Assembly (NCBI GenBank): GCA_040756995.1
Contig: JBFLYK010000001.1
Coordinates: 124,001-188,000 of the forward strand
Direction of reading: 5' to 3'
DNA: 64,000 nucleotides
DNA from: BP-133 sp040756995
Lineage (GTDB): Bacteria > Actinomycetota > Acidimicrobiia > IMCC26256 > BP-133
In this document: positions 9,441 to 18,604 of the stretch, piece after piece
Numbering within the stretch: the stretch's first letter is position 1
Layout: every line of letters starts with the position of its first letter
Program-made: the position numbers and the translations under genes
Notes under the pieces: model-generated
Database searches by the model: none
What the model was told of the DNA's origin: nothing
The model's input: only the letters and a program-made list of their open reading frames with translations

Positions 9441-9495
9441 TGATGCGACGGCCCGCTCGACGGGCCGTCGCATCACGGCCTTTCCTCTTTCTCGT
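9441..9495 (+). terminator. Rho-independent terminator after the transporter operon
   Basis: A perfect 15-bp inverted repeat (9441-9455 with 9461-9475) closes a five-base CTCGA loop. It is followed by a pyrimidine-rich, T-containing run at 9481-9495. It lies 28 bases after the binding-protein stop codon and should insulate the importer from the catabolic genes. Confidence 0.9.
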
Positions 9496-9545
9496 CCGAC
9501 TGGACAGTTGAGCAGGGCACCGACGCCGACGACAGGAGGACATCG

Positions 9546-10031
9546 ATGCGACCACTGAGCATGCAATACAGCGTCACCGTCGGCGCCCCGCTCGAGCAGG
9601 TGCTGGCCTGGTGCCAGTCGCGGGAGTCGCGGCGGAGCTGGCCGGGGGTCACCTGGGTGGCCAAGCAGGGCCCGGGTACGCTCACCTACGAGGTCGACAT
9701 GCGCACCAAGGGCGCCAAGGATGCCACCATCATGGTCGAAGAGCACCTCCGGCACGCCGAGGAGGACGAGAACGGGTACCCGTACTTCGAGACCGCCCAA
9801 CGCTGGTCGTGGCCGACGCAGGACGCCTCGACGGGCTGGACCACCTACCGCTTCGTTCCCGTCGACGGCCAGACCCGTATCGACTACACGATGCGGCTCG
9901 TGCTTCCTGGCAGCGTGGCGGGGGAGCGGCTCAACCTCTCGCTGTTCGGGCGGGCCATCGAGCGCGCCGCTGAGCTCTATGTCGAGCGGCTCGGAGAGCA
10001 CTTCAGTACGGCAGGGGTCTCGACCGGCTGA
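9546..10031 (+). CDS. SRPBCC-superfamily (START/polyketide-cyclase-like) protein
   Basis: A 161-residue protein with the helix-grip layout of SRPBCC proteins: an N-terminal strand (MQYSVTVGAPLEQVLAWCQS), long curved strands through the middle and a C-terminal helix (GRAIERAAELYVERLGEHF). These proteins bind hydrophobic ligands in a deep pocket. No catalytic residue set can be assigned. It stands alone between the terminator and the paaABC promoter region. Its position beside hydrophobic-substrate oxygenases makes a carrier or cyclase-like role plausible but unproven. Confidence 0.65.
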   Translation: MRPLSMQYSVTVGAPLEQVLAWCQSRESRRSWPGVTWVAKQGPGTLTYEVDMRTKGAKDATIMVEEHLRHAEEDENGYPYFETAQRWSWPTQDASTGWTTYRFVPVDGQTRIDYTMRLVLPGSVAGERLNLSLFGRAIERAAELYVERLGEHFSTAGVSTG

Positions 10032-10086
10032 TACGACGACCAAAGGCCTTTGGCGTGACCAGGAGCGCCCCACTCTTGTTAGGCTT

Positions 10087-10118
10087 TTGATCAACGAGTC
10101 CGATGAATCATCTATAGC
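10087..10118 (+). promoter_or_regulatory. AT-rich promoter region with TTGATCAA palindrome upstream of paaABC
   Basis: In an otherwise GC-rich gap, the perfect 8-bp palindrome TTGATCAA (10087-10094) is followed by a TATAGC hexamer at 10113-10118 and by the AGGAGG ribosome site of the first gene. The palindrome extends to TGATCAACG, a sequence shared with the site at 21436 and largely with that at 38855. Read as an operator-promoter by resemblance. Confidence 0.4.
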
Positions 10119-10135
10119 AGCAGGAGGCTTGGCGG

Positions 10136-11047
10136 ATGACCGTCACCGAGAGCGTGTCCGAGCGGATCGCCGACCCCCGGCTGGCCACGCGCTACGAGCT
10201 GTGGGACGACATGAGCGACGAGTACCGCACGGCGGCCGCCAAGGTCGCATCCTTCCAGTCGCTGGCCGAGTTCATCGGGGCCCTGCTCTTCAAGGAGTGG
10301 GTCCCCCGGGTGCCGGACTACGCCCGCAAGCAGATGCTCATCGCCAAGGTCCAGGACGAAGTGGGCCATGGTCACGTGATGGCGCGGGTCGCCGAGGACC
10401 TGGGGATCCCCCGCGAGCAGATTCTGGAGGACTTCGCCTCCGGCAAGACCAAGCTGCTCAACATCTTCCACTACGGCTTCGAGACCTGGGAGGAGATCGG
10501 TCCCTCGGCGCTCCTGCAGAACTCCTCGGCCATCGTGCAGTTCCAGTCGCTCGACCAGGGGACCTACATCCCCTACTCCCGGGCGCTGAAGAAGATCCAG
10601 AAGGAAGAGGGCTTCCACTACCACCATGCCCTCGACCTGACCCACCAGATCATGACCGAGGGCACCGCCGAGCAGCGCCGCAGAGCCCAGGAATCGTTCG
10701 AGACGTGGTTCCCCCGGCTCGTGGCCTACTTCGGCCCCCCCGATTCCGACACCTACCAGAGCAACACCGGCTACCGGTTGGGCCTCAAGGTCGACTCCAA
10801 CGACGCCCTCCGTCAGCGCTGGATCGCCAAGATCGTCCCTGTGTTCCAGGAGCTCGGCATCCACGTCCCGCCCGACCTCGTCCGCTACGACGAGGATGCG
10901 GAGGAGTGGGTCTACGCTCCGGTCGACTGGGCCGAGGTCAAGCGGGTCATTCACGAGGGCGGCCCCCGGTACGGGGACTGGGTGGAGTCGATCCAGGGCT
11001 CTCTGGCCCGCAACGGCAAATACCGCCTGGCGGCACTGGCAGCCTGA
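10136..11047 (+). CDS. paaA: PaaA-like catalytic subunit of a CoA-thioester epoxidase
   Basis: A 303-residue diiron protein of the PaaA/PaaC family, close in length to E. coli PaaA. Two E-x-x-H iron-binding motifs are visible: QDEVGHG (E75, H78) and KEEGFHYHH (E158, H161). The family C-terminal part LKVDSNDALRQRW is also present. PaaA activates oxygen and epoxidises the aromatic ring of phenylacetyl-CoA; relatives act on other CoA thioesters. PaaB- and PaaC-like genes follow at once, but no paaD or paaE is adjacent, so reductase and maturation functions must come from elsewhere; the reductase at 15934 is one candidate. The substrate is inferred only to be a CoA thioester. Confidence 0.85.
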   Translation: MTVTESVSERIADPRLATRYELWDDMSDEYRTAAAKVASFQSLAEFIGALLFKEWVPRVPDYARKQMLIAKVQDEVGHGHVMARVAEDLGIPREQILEDFASGKTKLLNIFHYGFETWEEIGPSALLQNSSAIVQFQSLDQGTYIPYSRALKKIQKEEGFHYHHALDLTHQIMTEGTAEQRRRAQESFETWFPRLVAYFGPPDSDTYQSNTGYRLGLKVDSNDALRQRWIAKIVPVFQELGIHVPPDLVRYDEDAEEWVYAPVDWAEVKRVIHEGGPRYGDWVESIQGSLARNGKYRLAALAA

Positions 11048-11048
11048 C

Positions 11049-11378
11049 GTGAACACGGCCAACGACGACCACGCCTACGAGGTCTTCGCCCAGATCGGCG
11101 GCCCGGGCAAGCCCATCACGTACGTCGGCAGCGTCCGGGCCGCCGACCCCCTCCTCGCCTGGCACGGCGCCAAGGAGGCCTACACCCGCCGCGAGGACTG
11201 CACCGTCCTCTGGGTCGTCCCCCGGGCCGCCATCGTTCGGAGCGAGCCCGGCGACACGCTCGTCCTCGGCCACGGCAGCAGCCGGCGCTACCGGATGCCG
11301 AACTACCCGAGCGGCCGGCGCCGGGCCCGGGCCAAGCAGGCGGGAAAGCCCGCCGAAGCGTCGGCCGGAGAGGAGTGA
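11049..11378 (+). CDS. paaB: PaaB-like subunit of the epoxidase complex
   Basis: A 109-residue protein starting at GTG 11049, one base after the paaA stop. The core YEVFAQIGGPGKPITYVGSV followed by AADPLLAWHGAKEAYTRRED matches the small PaaB family, which bridges PaaAC dimers and carries no metal. The Arg/Lys/Ala-rich tail of about 25 residues is extra. The tight spacing between paaA and paaC supports a complex of all three products. Confidence 0.8.
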   Translation: MNTANDDHAYEVFAQIGGPGKPITYVGSVRAADPLLAWHGAKEAYTRREDCTVLWVVPRAAIVRSEPGDTLVLGHGSSRRYRMPNYPSGRRRARAKQAGKPAEASAGEE

Positions 11379-11380
11379 CC

Positions 11381-12130
11381 ATGCCCGCCGCCGCCCCTCT
11401 CATTCTCGCCTGGTGCGACGACGAATTCCTCCAGGGCCATCAGCTCTCCGCCTGGATCACCGACTACGTCGACGTGGAGGAGTCCCTGGCCGTCGGGTCA
11501 ATGGCCCAGGATCATCTCGCCCACGCCGCCGCCCTGCTCGGCGCCTGCGGCTTCACGGCCGTCGACCGGGATGGGCACATCTACGAGCGACCGGCGTCGG
11601 AGTGGTACCCGTCCCGCCTCAGCCTGCTCCCCGAGCACGACTGGCCTGCCACCGTCGTCCGTCAGCTCTTGTTCAACCGCGCCACCCTCGTCATGCGCCG
11701 CTACCTCCAGATTCCCGACCGCCCCCGGATGCAGCAGCTGGCCGAGCTGGTGCGGGCCGAACAGGACGTCCACAGCACCCACTGGGAACGCTGGGTACGG
11801 ATCCTCGCCTCGGATGACGAGCTCTCCGAGGAACTCGCCGACCGCCTGAAGCGGGCCGCCGACGACGCTGCTGACCTCTTCGGCCTCCCCGAAGGGGCCA
11901 AGGACCCCGACGTCCTCCTGGTCGGGGCCAGCCGGGCCGAGATGCAGCACCAGTGGGCAGAAGAGGTGTCGGCCACACTCGAACGCCTGGGGGCCGCCGT
12001 CCCGCCTCTTCCCGTCGACCCCGTCCCCCGGGCTCCCGGTCACATCTTCGAGGCGCTGGCCGGCATCCTGGCCGAGCTCCGGTTCTCCCGGGGACCGGAA
12101 GGAGCTCGGCCCTACGAGGTCTACCGCTAA
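11381..12130 (+). CDS. paaC: PaaC-like structural subunit of the epoxidase complex
   Basis: A 249-residue helical ferritin-fold protein of the PaaC type. In the Paa complex this subunit resembles PaaA but has lost the iron site and holds the catalytic subunit. The MAQDHLAHAAALLG helix, VRQLLFNRATLVMRRYL and LAELVRAEQDVHSTHWERWV fit the family. ATG 11381 has GGAGAGGAG about five bases upstream and begins two bases after the paaB stop. It ends the tight three-gene unit; a 141-base gap follows before the next gene. Confidence 0.8.
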   Translation: MPAAAPLILAWCDDEFLQGHQLSAWITDYVDVEESLAVGSMAQDHLAHAAALLGACGFTAVDRDGHIYERPASEWYPSRLSLLPEHDWPATVVRQLLFNRATLVMRRYLQIPDRPRMQQLAELVRAEQDVHSTHWERWVRILASDDELSEELADRLKRAADDAADLFGLPEGAKDPDVLLVGASRAEMQHQWAEEVSATLERLGAAVPPLPVDPVPRAPGHIFEALAGILAELRFSRGPEGARPYEVYR

Positions 12131-12271
12131 CGAGTCACCACTCGTTTGATCTGGGCAGTCCGGCTGATCGGGTAGTTCCGGTCTCCCTGCTCGACTTTAC
12201 AGGCGGCCAGAAAAGTTCTACGCTCTAGTCCAACAAATTAAACTTACCCGAATGGGTCCCGGGGGGCCGCT

Positions 12272-12697
12272 GTGGAACTTCTCATCCGCGACGCCAACAT
12301 CGAGGATGCCGACGCCTTGGCCGCCCTCGAGAAGGAGATCGACGGCGTGTTCCGGCCGGAGTACTGGCTCGACGAGCTCAACCGCTTTTCCTACCCGCCC
12401 GTCTGCCTGTGCGCGGTGCGGGGCGACGACGTGGTGGGACTCGCGCTCGGCCAGATCCGGATGGGTGAGTTCGGCTTCGAGGAGGACGCTGGCTGGCTCA
12501 TCAACATCGGCGTGCGCGACGACGTTCGGGGGAACGGCGTCGGGCGACGACTGATGGACGCGGCCATCGAACGGTTCCGTTCACTGGGCGTCCGGCGGAT
12601 CTATTCGATCAGCGAGGACAAGCGCCTCCTGGCCTTCATGCAGTCGGCCGGATTCAAGAAGGCCGAGAACCTCCAGACGCTGGAGTTCGCGATGTAA
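12272..12697 (+). CDS. GNAT-family N-acetyltransferase
   Basis: A 141-residue GNAT-fold protein. The acetyl-CoA-binding motif A is clear: INIGVRDDVRGNGVGRRLMD (V-x-x-x-x-R-G-x-G-x-G/R). It starts at GTG 12272 beside a G-rich ribosome site. GNAT enzymes move acetyl from acetyl-CoA to amines, including protein N-termini and lysines. The substrate is unknown. It lies 67 bases before the monooxygenase alpha gene and may be co-transcribed with it, so it could modify a pathway protein; that is only positional inference. Confidence 0.75.
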   Translation: MELLIRDANIEDADALAALEKEIDGVFRPEYWLDELNRFSYPPVCLCAVRGDDVVGLALGQIRMGEFGFEEDAGWLINIGVRDDVRGNGVGRRLMDAAIERFRSLGVRRIYSISEDKRLLAFMQSAGFKKAENLQTLEFAM

Positions 12698-12764
12698 CCC
12701 GAAGGGCGGAGCGAGGAAACGAGACAGTGACGACAGCTGACAAGAAATCGGAGGAAACCAGGGT

Positions 12765-14306
12765 ATGGCACGATCGCTGATCCAAGCGCACGATCGCGTG
12801 AAGAGTCTCGACTGGGACCTGAGCTACGCAGAGCGGCCGGTCCGGTACGAGACCAGGTACCACATCCCCTCGAAGAGCAAGGACCCGTTCCGTCAGCTCC
12901 TGCGGGACTTCCTGGCCATGGAGGCGGAGAAGGACGACCGCGCCTACGGGGGTCTCCTCGACGTCCTTGCCCGGACCGACGCTGTCAACAAGGCCGATCC
13001 GGCCTTCTCCGAGATCCTCAAGGCCCTCCTGCCCGCGCTGCGGGACGGGGAGTACTACGCCATGCAGTGCATGATGATCCTGGGCGAGACGGTAAACAAC
13101 GCCGAGCTCTGCCAGGGCTATCTGGCCCAGGAGCTGGACGAGGTCCGCCACGTCCAGTCCGAAGCCTGGCTGTCGCGCTACTACGCCAAGCACTACCACG
13201 ATCCGGCCGGGTTCAACATCGGTCCCAAGGTCCGGGAGTGGAATCCCTTCCTCATGGCCGTGCGAGCCGGCCTGTCGCAGTTCATCGCCAACGATCCGAT
13301 CATGGGCTGCCTCAATCTCCAGGTGGTCGGTGAGACCGCTTACACGAACCCGCTGTTCGTGGCCATGACCGAGGTGGCGGCCCGCAGCGGCGACACCGTC
13401 CTGCCCAGTCTGTTCCTCTCCATCCAGTCCGACGAGGGCCGCCACATGGCCAATGGCTACGCCACCCTCACGTCCGTCCTCCAGGACGACCGCAACATGG
13501 CCTTCCTCCAGGACGACCTCGACGAGGCCATGTGGCGCAACCATCGGCCCTTCGACCTGCTGCTCGGGATCGTCTTCGACTACTTCCGGGACAGCAAGGT
13601 CGACACCAAGCCGTACCGGGAGTACTGGGACCAGTGGCTGTGGCACGACTACGCCGGCAGCTACATGGGCAAGTTGGAGAAGTTCGGCATCAAGGCGCCG
13701 ACCTGCCTGCCCAAGGCCCGCAACGACGTGTACTGGATGGGCCACACCGGCGCCATGTTCCTCTACGCCCTGTGGCCGCTGAACTTCTGGCGCACCCCGC
13801 CGCTGCCGGAGTCGGCCTTCGACTGGTACGAGCACCACTACCCGGGCTGGTACTCGTACTTCGGGCCGTTCTGGGAGGACGCCCATGCGAAGTCCGACCC
13901 GGCCAACCGGAGCCTGGCCATGGAGGCGTTCGCCGAACTGCCGCCGCTGTGCCGGGTGTGCCTGCTGCCCTGCGTACTGCCCCGGATCGACATCTCGGAG
14001 GTGCACATCGAGGAGCACGGGGGGCGCAACCACGCCTTCTGCTCGACGATCTGCCAGGACATCTTCCACAAGAATCCCGGCCAGTACCTGGAGCACGTGA
14101 ACTTTGGCGAGAAGTACCACGGCTGGGACCTGGCCGACGTCATCGAGGACTGGGGCCTGCTCCGGGAGGACGGCAAGACCCTCGTCGGACAGCCTCACCT
14201 CAGCCTGGAGAAGATGTGGACGATCGACGACATCCGGGCGATCGGGTGGGAGATCAACTACCCGCTCGCCGACAACAGCAAGAAGTACCGGTTCTCGTAC
14301 GCATGA
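12765..14306 (+). CDS. Soluble diiron monooxygenase, hydroxylase alpha (catalytic) subunit
   Basis: A 513-residue hydroxylase alpha subunit of the bacterial multicomponent monooxygenase family. All six iron ligands can be placed: E96, E126 and H129 (LDEVRH), E190 (VGETAYTN), E224 and H227 (SDEGRHMANGYAT). The spacings 30, 64 and 34 match those of methane monooxygenase MmoX closely. Length and motifs fit the alpha2beta2 propane/alkene-type groups better than MmoX. ATG 12765 has GGAGGAAA seven bases upstream. With the next three genes it makes a complete system. Likely substrates are small or cyclic hydrocarbons, ethers or phenols, but the sequence does not decide. Confidence 0.92.
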   Translation: MARSLIQAHDRVKSLDWDLSYAERPVRYETRYHIPSKSKDPFRQLLRDFLAMEAEKDDRAYGGLLDVLARTDAVNKADPAFSEILKALLPALRDGEYYAMQCMMILGETVNNAELCQGYLAQELDEVRHVQSEAWLSRYYAKHYHDPAGFNIGPKVREWNPFLMAVRAGLSQFIANDPIMGCLNLQVVGETAYTNPLFVAMTEVAARSGDTVLPSLFLSIQSDEGRHMANGYATLTSVLQDDRNMAFLQDDLDEAMWRNHRPFDLLLGIVFDYFRDSKVDTKPYREYWDQWLWHDYAGSYMGKLEKFGIKAPTCLPKARNDVYWMGHTGAMFLYALWPLNFWRTPPLPESAFDWYEHHYPGWYSYFGPFWEDAHAKSDPANRSLAMEAFAELPPLCRVCLLPCVLPRIDISEVHIEEHGGRNHAFCSTICQDIFHKNPGQYLEHVNFGEKYHGWDLADVIEDWGLLREDGKTLVGQPHLSLEKMWTIDDIRAIGWEINYPLADNSKKYRFSYA

Positions 14307-14447
14307 CCGACTGAGATCACGCAGCGGCTGGCGTTCCCGGGCCGACACGCGCCCGACGCCTCCCCCCAAGGGCCTGCACCCGGGCCCAGCCGCTGCGGGA
14401 ATGTGCCACCGACGACGGACATCTGGGTGTAAGGAGGCAAGGGGAGC

Positions 14448-15497
14448 ATGGCCACGACCGAGCGGTTTCCCCCGGAGCTCGGAGGGAAGCGGGACTTCGA
14501 CTACATCACACCCAAGGGGCGCCGCCTCACCGAGTACGAGGCCGTCACCTGCTACACGCAGCCACAGGTGGCGGGGGGCGGCCTACAGGCCCCCGGGGAA
14601 TTCCAGACCCGTCCGGATGGCCGTCCGCTGTTCGATCTGGCGAGCACCCGGCTGCGCTGCGACGACTGGTTCGCCTACCGGGACCCGAACCAGATGTGGC
14701 AGCGGCCCTACTACGTCGAACAGGCCGAAGCCGAGAAGTCCATCGAGCGGGCCTGTGAAGTCGCCTTCAGCACCGGCGCGGCCGGGGCCCTGGATCCCGA
14801 TTGGGTCGAGGCAGGGCTAGTGGGGGCCTACTTCCCGTTCAGCCACTATGAGTACGGGCTCTTCCGGGGGCTGAACATGGCCGCCCGGGAGTCGCTGTCC
14901 GACACCATCAACAGTGTCCTGGTGTTCAATGCCGCCGACAAGCTGCGTCACGCCCAGGCCATCTCCATCCTCGGGCTCGACCTCGAGTCGACCGTGCCAG
15001 GCCTCGACGGCACCGCCGGGAAGAAGCTGTGGCTGGAGCACGCCGACTGGCAGCCTCTCCGCCGGTTGGTCGAGGAGGTCATGGCCATTCGGGACTGGTG
15101 CGAGATGGTGGTGGCCGTCAACCTCGTCGTCGAGCCGCTCATCGGCGAGCCCATGCGCCGGCTGGTCTTCCAGTTCGGTGCCGCATCGCGGCGCGACATC
15201 CTCGTGCCGGTCATCGCCGGGACGGCGAGCGCCGACTGGCATCGCAACAGCCGGGCCATGCGGGAACTCGTCGACTTCCTGTCCGAGAGTGCGGGCGGGG
15301 AGGGGAACCGGGCCCTCATCGCCGAATGGGTGCGGGCGTGGAGGGAACGCACGGTCCCGGTGGCCCAAGGGATCTTCGCCGCGCTGGAGGCCTCGCTGCC
15401 CGAGCCGGATCTGCAGGCGAGGGCGAAGGTGGCGGCCGAGGAGGAGTCCCAGCGGGTCGGCGCCGACCTCGTCGACGCCGTTCCGAGCGCCGCCTGA
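14448..15497 (+). CDS. Soluble diiron monooxygenase, hydroxylase beta subunit
   Basis: A 349-residue beta subunit with the ferritin-like fold of the family but no iron ligands. Recognisable segments are DWFAYRDPNQMWQRPYYVEQ near the N-terminus, VGAYFPFSHYEYGLFRGLNM, and VEPLIGEPMRRLVFQFGA. Beta pairs with alpha in the hydroxylase dimer and helps shape the docking face for the coupling protein. The 141-base gap after alpha holds no gene. The order alpha-beta-coupling-reductase differs from the alpha-reductase-beta-coupling order recalled for actinobacterial propane monooxygenases. Confidence 0.9.
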   Translation: MATTERFPPELGGKRDFDYITPKGRRLTEYEAVTCYTQPQVAGGGLQAPGEFQTRPDGRPLFDLASTRLRCDDWFAYRDPNQMWQRPYYVEQAEAEKSIERACEVAFSTGAAGALDPDWVEAGLVGAYFPFSHYEYGLFRGLNMAARESLSDTINSVLVFNAADKLRHAQAISILGLDLESTVPGLDGTAGKKLWLEHADWQPLRRLVEEVMAIRDWCEMVVAVNLVVEPLIGEPMRRLVFQFGAASRRDILVPVIAGTASADWHRNSRAMRELVDFLSESAGGEGNRALIAEWVRAWRERTVPVAQGIFAALEASLPEPDLQARAKVAAEEESQRVGADLVDAVPSAA

Positions 15498-15529
15498 AGC
15501 AGGAACGATCAGCCGAAAGGAGCCCCATC

Positions 15530-15877
15530 ATGGGGGGAAACGAACTGGACCAGGTGGTCGCCAACAACGACATCGGCATGTCGCTGGTGGCCGGGGAGGA
15601 GGCCGACGCCATCGTCGAGCTCCTGAAGGAGGAGCTCGGTGACCGGCTTCGGGTGACCGACTGCATGACCTATCTCAAGCTCGAGACCGACGTCGGGAAG
15701 CTCGAGGTCCGTTTCGCCGACGTGGCCGACATCCTCGGGCGGCGCTTCAACATGCACGACTTCCAGGTGATCTTCTCCTCGTACTACGGACGTCCCCATC
15801 TCCTCGACGACCGCATGGGCATCTACGAGAGCATGACGGCCGGCGTTCGGGAAGGGGACTTGGTGGCGGAAGGATAG
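15530..15877 (+). CDS. Monooxygenase coupling/effector protein (MmoB/DmpM family)
   Basis: A 115-residue protein starting at ATG 15530 with AAAGGAG seven bases upstream. The segments VVANNDIGMSLVAGEEADAI and FQVIFSSYYGRPHLLDDRMG are typical of the MmoB/DmpM coupling proteins. These bind no cofactor; they dock on the hydroxylase, gate substrate and oxygen access and couple NADH use to hydroxylation. It lies between the beta and reductase genes in the same operon. Confidence 0.9.
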   Translation: MGGNELDQVVANNDIGMSLVAGEEADAIVELLKEELGDRLRVTDCMTYLKLETDVGKLEVRFADVADILGRRFNMHDFQVIFSSYYGRPHLLDDRMGIYESMTAGVREGDLVAEG

Positions 15878-15933
15878 GCCGCGGTTGGGTCGGGGCGGAG
15901 ACGAGGAACCACGAGGAGAAGGAACACGCGACG

Positions 15934-16956
15934 ATGGCGCCCGTCCACCAGGTGACGATCCTGCCGGCTGACGTGAGCTTCGATTGCTCGGAAGAGGAGA
16001 CGATCCTCGATGCCGCCGTGAGGCGGGGCTTCGCCCTCCCGTACGGCTGCAAGAAGGGCAACTGCGGCACGTGCAAGGCGCAGGTGCTGGACGGCGAGGT
16101 CGACCTGGAGATCGAGTCGACCTACTCGCTGAGCGACTTCGAACGCCAACAGGGCTTCACCCTGTTGTGCTCGGCCTACGCCGTGTGCGACACCACCGTG
16201 GAGATGGAGGGTCTCGACGCCTCCGATCTCGCCGATGTCGTCCCGCCGCCGGGCGACTTCCTGGCCGAGGTGCTGGGCGTGCGGCAGCTCACCCGGGACA
16301 TCCGCGGCCTGGAGCTGGCGCTGGATGGCGAGCTCGAGTTCCGCTCGGGGATGTTCGCCCAGGTCAACGCCCCCGACACCGATATCTGGCGGTCCTACTC
16401 GATGGCGAACCCGGCGTCGCGCCGGGACCGGCTCGAGTTCATGATCAAGCTCGTTCCCGGGGGTCTGTTCTCGGCCCGGCTGGAAGCGATGGAACCGGGT
16501 GACAAGCTGCGGGTGAACGCCCCCCACGGGACCTTCTGGATCCGCGACCGCGACCGGCCTTTGCTGATGATCGGAGGTGGGGCGGGGATGGCGCCGCTGT
16601 GGGGGATGCTGCAGGACCTCGCCGAGCGGGGCGATCCGCGTCCGGTCCGGTTCTTCTACGGAGCCCGCACCCCTGATGATCTTTTCAACGTCGACGAGAT
16701 CGCTGCCCTCGGGGAGCGGCTCCCGGACTTCGAGTTCGTTCCGGCCCTCTCCCACGTCGGGCCCGAGGACGCCAACGGGCACGAATGCGGCCTCATCACC
16801 GACATTGTGGAGCGGCGGATCGGATCGGACATCGGCGACCACGACGCCTACCTGTGCGGGCCGCCGCCGATGATCGACGCCGCCCTGCGTGTCCTCGAGG
16901 CTCACGGCCTGGAGGAGAGGAAGAGCATCCACTACGACAAATTCACCGCTTCCTAG
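15934..16956 (+). CDS. Monooxygenase NADH reductase (2Fe-2S ferredoxin plus FAD/NAD domains)
   Basis: A 340-residue reductase. An N-terminal plant-type ferredoxin domain has cysteines C39, C44, C47 and C79 (YGCKKGNCGTCKAQ and LLCSAY). It is followed by an FAD-binding domain (RSYSMAN) and an NAD domain (GGGAGMAPLWGML, YLCGPPPMID). It moves electrons from NADH to the diiron hydroxylase. The ferredoxin-first arrangement is that of MmoC/DmpP/PrmB rather than of PaaE, whose ferredoxin is C-terminal. As the only such reductase in the window it might also serve the PaaABC-like complex, which is speculation. Confidence 0.92.
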   Translation: MAPVHQVTILPADVSFDCSEEETILDAAVRRGFALPYGCKKGNCGTCKAQVLDGEVDLEIESTYSLSDFERQQGFTLLCSAYAVCDTTVEMEGLDASDLADVVPPPGDFLAEVLGVRQLTRDIRGLELALDGELEFRSGMFAQVNAPDTDIWRSYSMANPASRRDRLEFMIKLVPGGLFSARLEAMEPGDKLRVNAPHGTFWIRDRDRPLLMIGGGAGMAPLWGMLQDLAERGDPRPVRFFYGARTPDDLFNVDEIAALGERLPDFEFVPALSHVGPEDANGHECGLITDIVERRIGSDIGDHDAYLCGPPPMIDAALRVLEAHGLEERKSIHYDKFTAS

Positions 16957-16991
16957 GCCCGAGGAAGCACGTACACGAGGAGAAGAAAGCA

Positions 16992-17405
16992 ATGGGAGTG
17001 TTCAAGGACGAAGCGGAGGCCAGGGAGGTCTTCGACACGATGTTCGAGCGGATCCTCGCCATCGAGGAGTCCAACAAGCAGTTCTCGGCCACCAACGCCG
17101 TTCTCGGCGTCTACTACCCCGACGACGGCTGGACCTACACCGTCAATATCGACGGGACGCAGAGCCCGACGGTCCTCAACCACGACCCCGACGCAAAGGT
17201 CGACATCGAGATCCGCATGTCCACGGACACGGCCCACACCTTCTGGAAGGGCGACCTCAACTTTCCCGTCGCCATGATGAAGGGCAAGGTCAAGATCAAG
17301 GGCCCCTCGGCCACCGTCATGAAGCTCCTGCCGGCCGTCGCTCCGGGCCACGAGATCTACCCGGCCATCCTGAAGGAGCGTGGCCGCGAGGACGCCCTGG
17401 CGTAG
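16992..17405 (+). CDS. SCP2-like sterol/lipid carrier domain protein (1 of 3)
   Basis: A 137-residue single-domain SCP2-like protein starting at ATG 16992, 35 bases after the reductase. The NIDGTQSPTVLNHDPDAKVD strand pair and the MMKGKVKIKGPSATVMKLLP helix-strand are typical of the fold. SCP2 domains hold sterols or long acyl-CoAs in a hydrophobic tunnel. Placement directly after a hydrocarbon monooxygenase suggests that it presents or sequesters a hydrophobic substrate or product. Two more SCP2-like genes lie at 18605 and 19011. Confidence 0.8.
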   Translation: MGVFKDEAEAREVFDTMFERILAIEESNKQFSATNAVLGVYYPDDGWTYTVNIDGTQSPTVLNHDPDAKVDIEIRMSTDTAHTFWKGDLNFPVAMMKGKVKIKGPSATVMKLLPAVAPGHEIYPAILKERGREDALA

Positions 17406-17468
17406 CGCCGACGGTCCGGTAGCTCCGACGGCACACGAGATTCTTCACAAGGCGAAAGAAGGGAACCA

Positions 17469-18563
17469 ATGCAGGTACAAGCTGCCGTCGTCGACAACAT
17501 CGACACGATCGGTATCCGGTCCCTGGAACTAGACGAGCCGAAGGCCGGTGAGGTACTGGTGCGCCTCGTCGCCACCGGGATTTGCCACACCGACCTCTCC
17601 ATGCTGCGGGGCAACCTCCCGGTGCCCTTCCCGTTCGTTCCCGGCCACGAGGGAGCCGGGGTGGTGGAGGCCGTCGGCCCCGGGGTGACCAGCCCCGAGG
17701 TGGGCGACCACGTCATCTGCTCGATCGCGGTGACCTGCGGCCAGTGCTTCATGTGCGCTCGCGGCCAGATGCCCTGCGACCTGGGCGGGGCGGTGGCCTT
17801 CGCCGGCACGATGTTGGACAACACCGTCCGGCTCCATGACAACGGCCAGGGCGTGAACCACATCTTCTGCCAGTCGTCCTTCGCCGACCACATGGTGGTT
17901 CCCGCCCGGGCGGCGATCCCCATCCGGAAGGACGCCCCCCTCGAGAAGCTGGCCTCCCTCGGTTGCGGAGTGTCCACCGGTCTGGGCGCGTCGATCAACC
18001 GGGCCAAGGTGACGCCGGGGTCCACCGTCATGGTGATCGGGGCCGGGGGCGTGGGGCTGGCGGCGATGCTGGGTGCCCGTGTGGTGGGGGCGGCCAACGT
18101 CATCGCCGTCGACATCGCCGACGCCAAGCTGGCCAAGGCCAAGCAGGTGGCGGCCGACACCGCCATCAACTCCTCGCAGGTCGACCTTGGCGACGCCATC
18201 GACGAGATCACCGGCGGGCGGGGTGTCGACTTCTCTATCGACTGCGTGGGCGTGGACGGCTCCCTGGAGAGTGCCTTCCGGGCTACCCGGCCGGGCGGGA
18301 CGGTGGTGGCCGTCGGGATCATGCACGCCACCATCTCCTCCGAAATCGACACCTTCAGCCTGATCATGGAGAAGACCCTGACCGGGTCATACGGCGGATC
18401 GATCTCGCCCCGGCGGGACATCCCCGCCTTCGTCGACCTCTACATGGCCGGGCGGCTCGACATTGGCGCCCTGATGGACCGCGAGTGCAAGCTCGCCGAC
18501 GTCGGCCACACCCTGAACGAGCTCGAGGAGGGCAAGTTCACCCGGGCCGTCATCATTCACTGA
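17469..18563 (+). CDS. Zinc-dependent medium-chain alcohol dehydrogenase
   Basis: A 364-residue MDR-superfamily dehydrogenase. Catalytic zinc ligands are C39 (GICHTD) and H60-E61 (GHEGAG). The structural zinc set is C90, C93, C96 and C103, with one residue fewer than usual before the last Cys. The Rossmann motif is IGAGGVGLAAML. It should oxidise an alcohol to an aldehyde or ketone with NAD or a bound nicotinoprotein cofactor. Its position after the monooxygenase makes the hydroxylated product the obvious substrate. Confidence 0.88.
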   Translation: MQVQAAVVDNIDTIGIRSLELDEPKAGEVLVRLVATGICHTDLSMLRGNLPVPFPFVPGHEGAGVVEAVGPGVTSPEVGDHVICSIAVTCGQCFMCARGQMPCDLGGAVAFAGTMLDNTVRLHDNGQGVNHIFCQSSFADHMVVPARAAIPIRKDAPLEKLASLGCGVSTGLGASINRAKVTPGSTVMVIGAGGVGLAAMLGARVVGAANVIAVDIADAKLAKAKQVAADTAINSSQVDLGDAIDEITGGRGVDFSIDCVGVDGSLESAFRATRPGGTVVAVGIMHATISSEIDTFSLIMEKTLTGSYGGSISPRRDIPAFVDLYMAGRLDIGALMDRECKLADVGHTLNELEEGKFTRAVIIH

Positions 18564-18604
18564 CCCGTCTGTCGGACGGAACCGGAACGGAAGGAGCACG
18601 CGAC